From the NCBI GenBank assembly GCA_016124635.1, contig WGNJ01000019.1, positions 124,001 to 188,000 of the forward strand: DNA of 64,000 bases, in the 5' to 3' direction. Below, piece by piece: positions 61,212-64,000 of this stretch. Made by a program: the position numbers and the translations under genes. The first letter of the stretch is position 1; the number at the start of each line of letters is the position of its first letter. The notes under the pieces are model-generated. The model did not search any database. It was not told where the DNA came from and saw only the letters and a list, made by a program, of their open reading frames with translations. The stretch comes from Alphaproteobacteria bacterium (lineage in GTDB: Bacteria > Pseudomonadota > Alphaproteobacteria > Micropepsales > Micropepsaceae).

Positions 61212-64000
<2,789 letters not shown>

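Overview
The window looks like the chromosome of a free-living alphaproteobacterium, most likely Hyphomicrobiales. This rests on high G+C, the gene content (fhs, bdhA, DedA, YHS, DoxX, tamAB, nnrS, DUF4242 and DUF3175 proteins) and the family resemblance of the proteins. No species call is possible from the sequence alone. Most genes sit in tight operons with ATGA or TGATG overlaps. No transposase, CRISPR array or intact prophage was found.

Layout. 0-8.5 kb: a DUF4242/class III cyclase fusion, a DUF3175 protein, a MerR regulator fused to a P-loop domain, an MscS channel, fhs, and a GCS2-type glutamate-cysteine ligase homologue. 8.5-14.7 kb: tamA-tamB, outer-membrane assembly. 15.4-19.3 kb: an overlapping four-gene operon (TTC38-like TPR protein, lipoprotein hydrolase, DedA, ATP-grasp). 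19.3-28.5 kb: a stress and carbon-storage module. It contains a YHS protein, DoxX, patatin, a 57-residue protein, 3-hydroxybutyrate dehydrogenase, type II NADH dehydrogenase, an MFS exporter, a secreted cupin, two tandem peroxiredoxin-like proteins and a LysR regulator. A 43-bp element containing ATAG-N7-CTAT occurs in front of two of its transcription units and probably marks the LysR regulon.

28.5-33.3 kb is a looser, accessory-looking stretch: two small membrane proteins, a cyclase-YHS fusion, a lone acyl-CoA dehydrogenase and a coiled-coil protein of unknown function. 33.3-47.9 kb is a complete respiratory nitrate reduction locus: mobB, an outer-membrane porin, nnrS, a Crp/Fnr regulator, a fused double NarK, narGHJI, a parvulin and a CMD-fold protein. 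FNR/NNR-type boxes lie before narK/crp, before the porin and before the coiled-coil protein, so together they look like one oxygen- or NO-responsive regulon. tRNA-Ser(GGA) bounds this region at 48.1 kb.

48.5-64 kb: tandem small membrane proteins, a GH19 lysozyme-like enzyme, a Tat-type secreted protein, a large exported TPR-CHAT protein, two divergent MarR regulators, an SRPBCC protein, lepA, an ODP-like metallo-beta-lactamase-fold protein, a methyltransferase, and pheS(partial)-pheT-S41 peptidase.

The least ordinary signals are listed here. (i) A 163-165 bp duplicated segment carries a cyclase 3' end plus two hairpins (816-978 and 20136-20300). (ii) An orphan 3' end of the GCS2-type gene lies at 5890-5946. 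(iii) The 43-bp shared promoter element marks the stress module. (iv) There are several unusual domain fusions and microproteins. I did not find a system that I can defend as wholly new.
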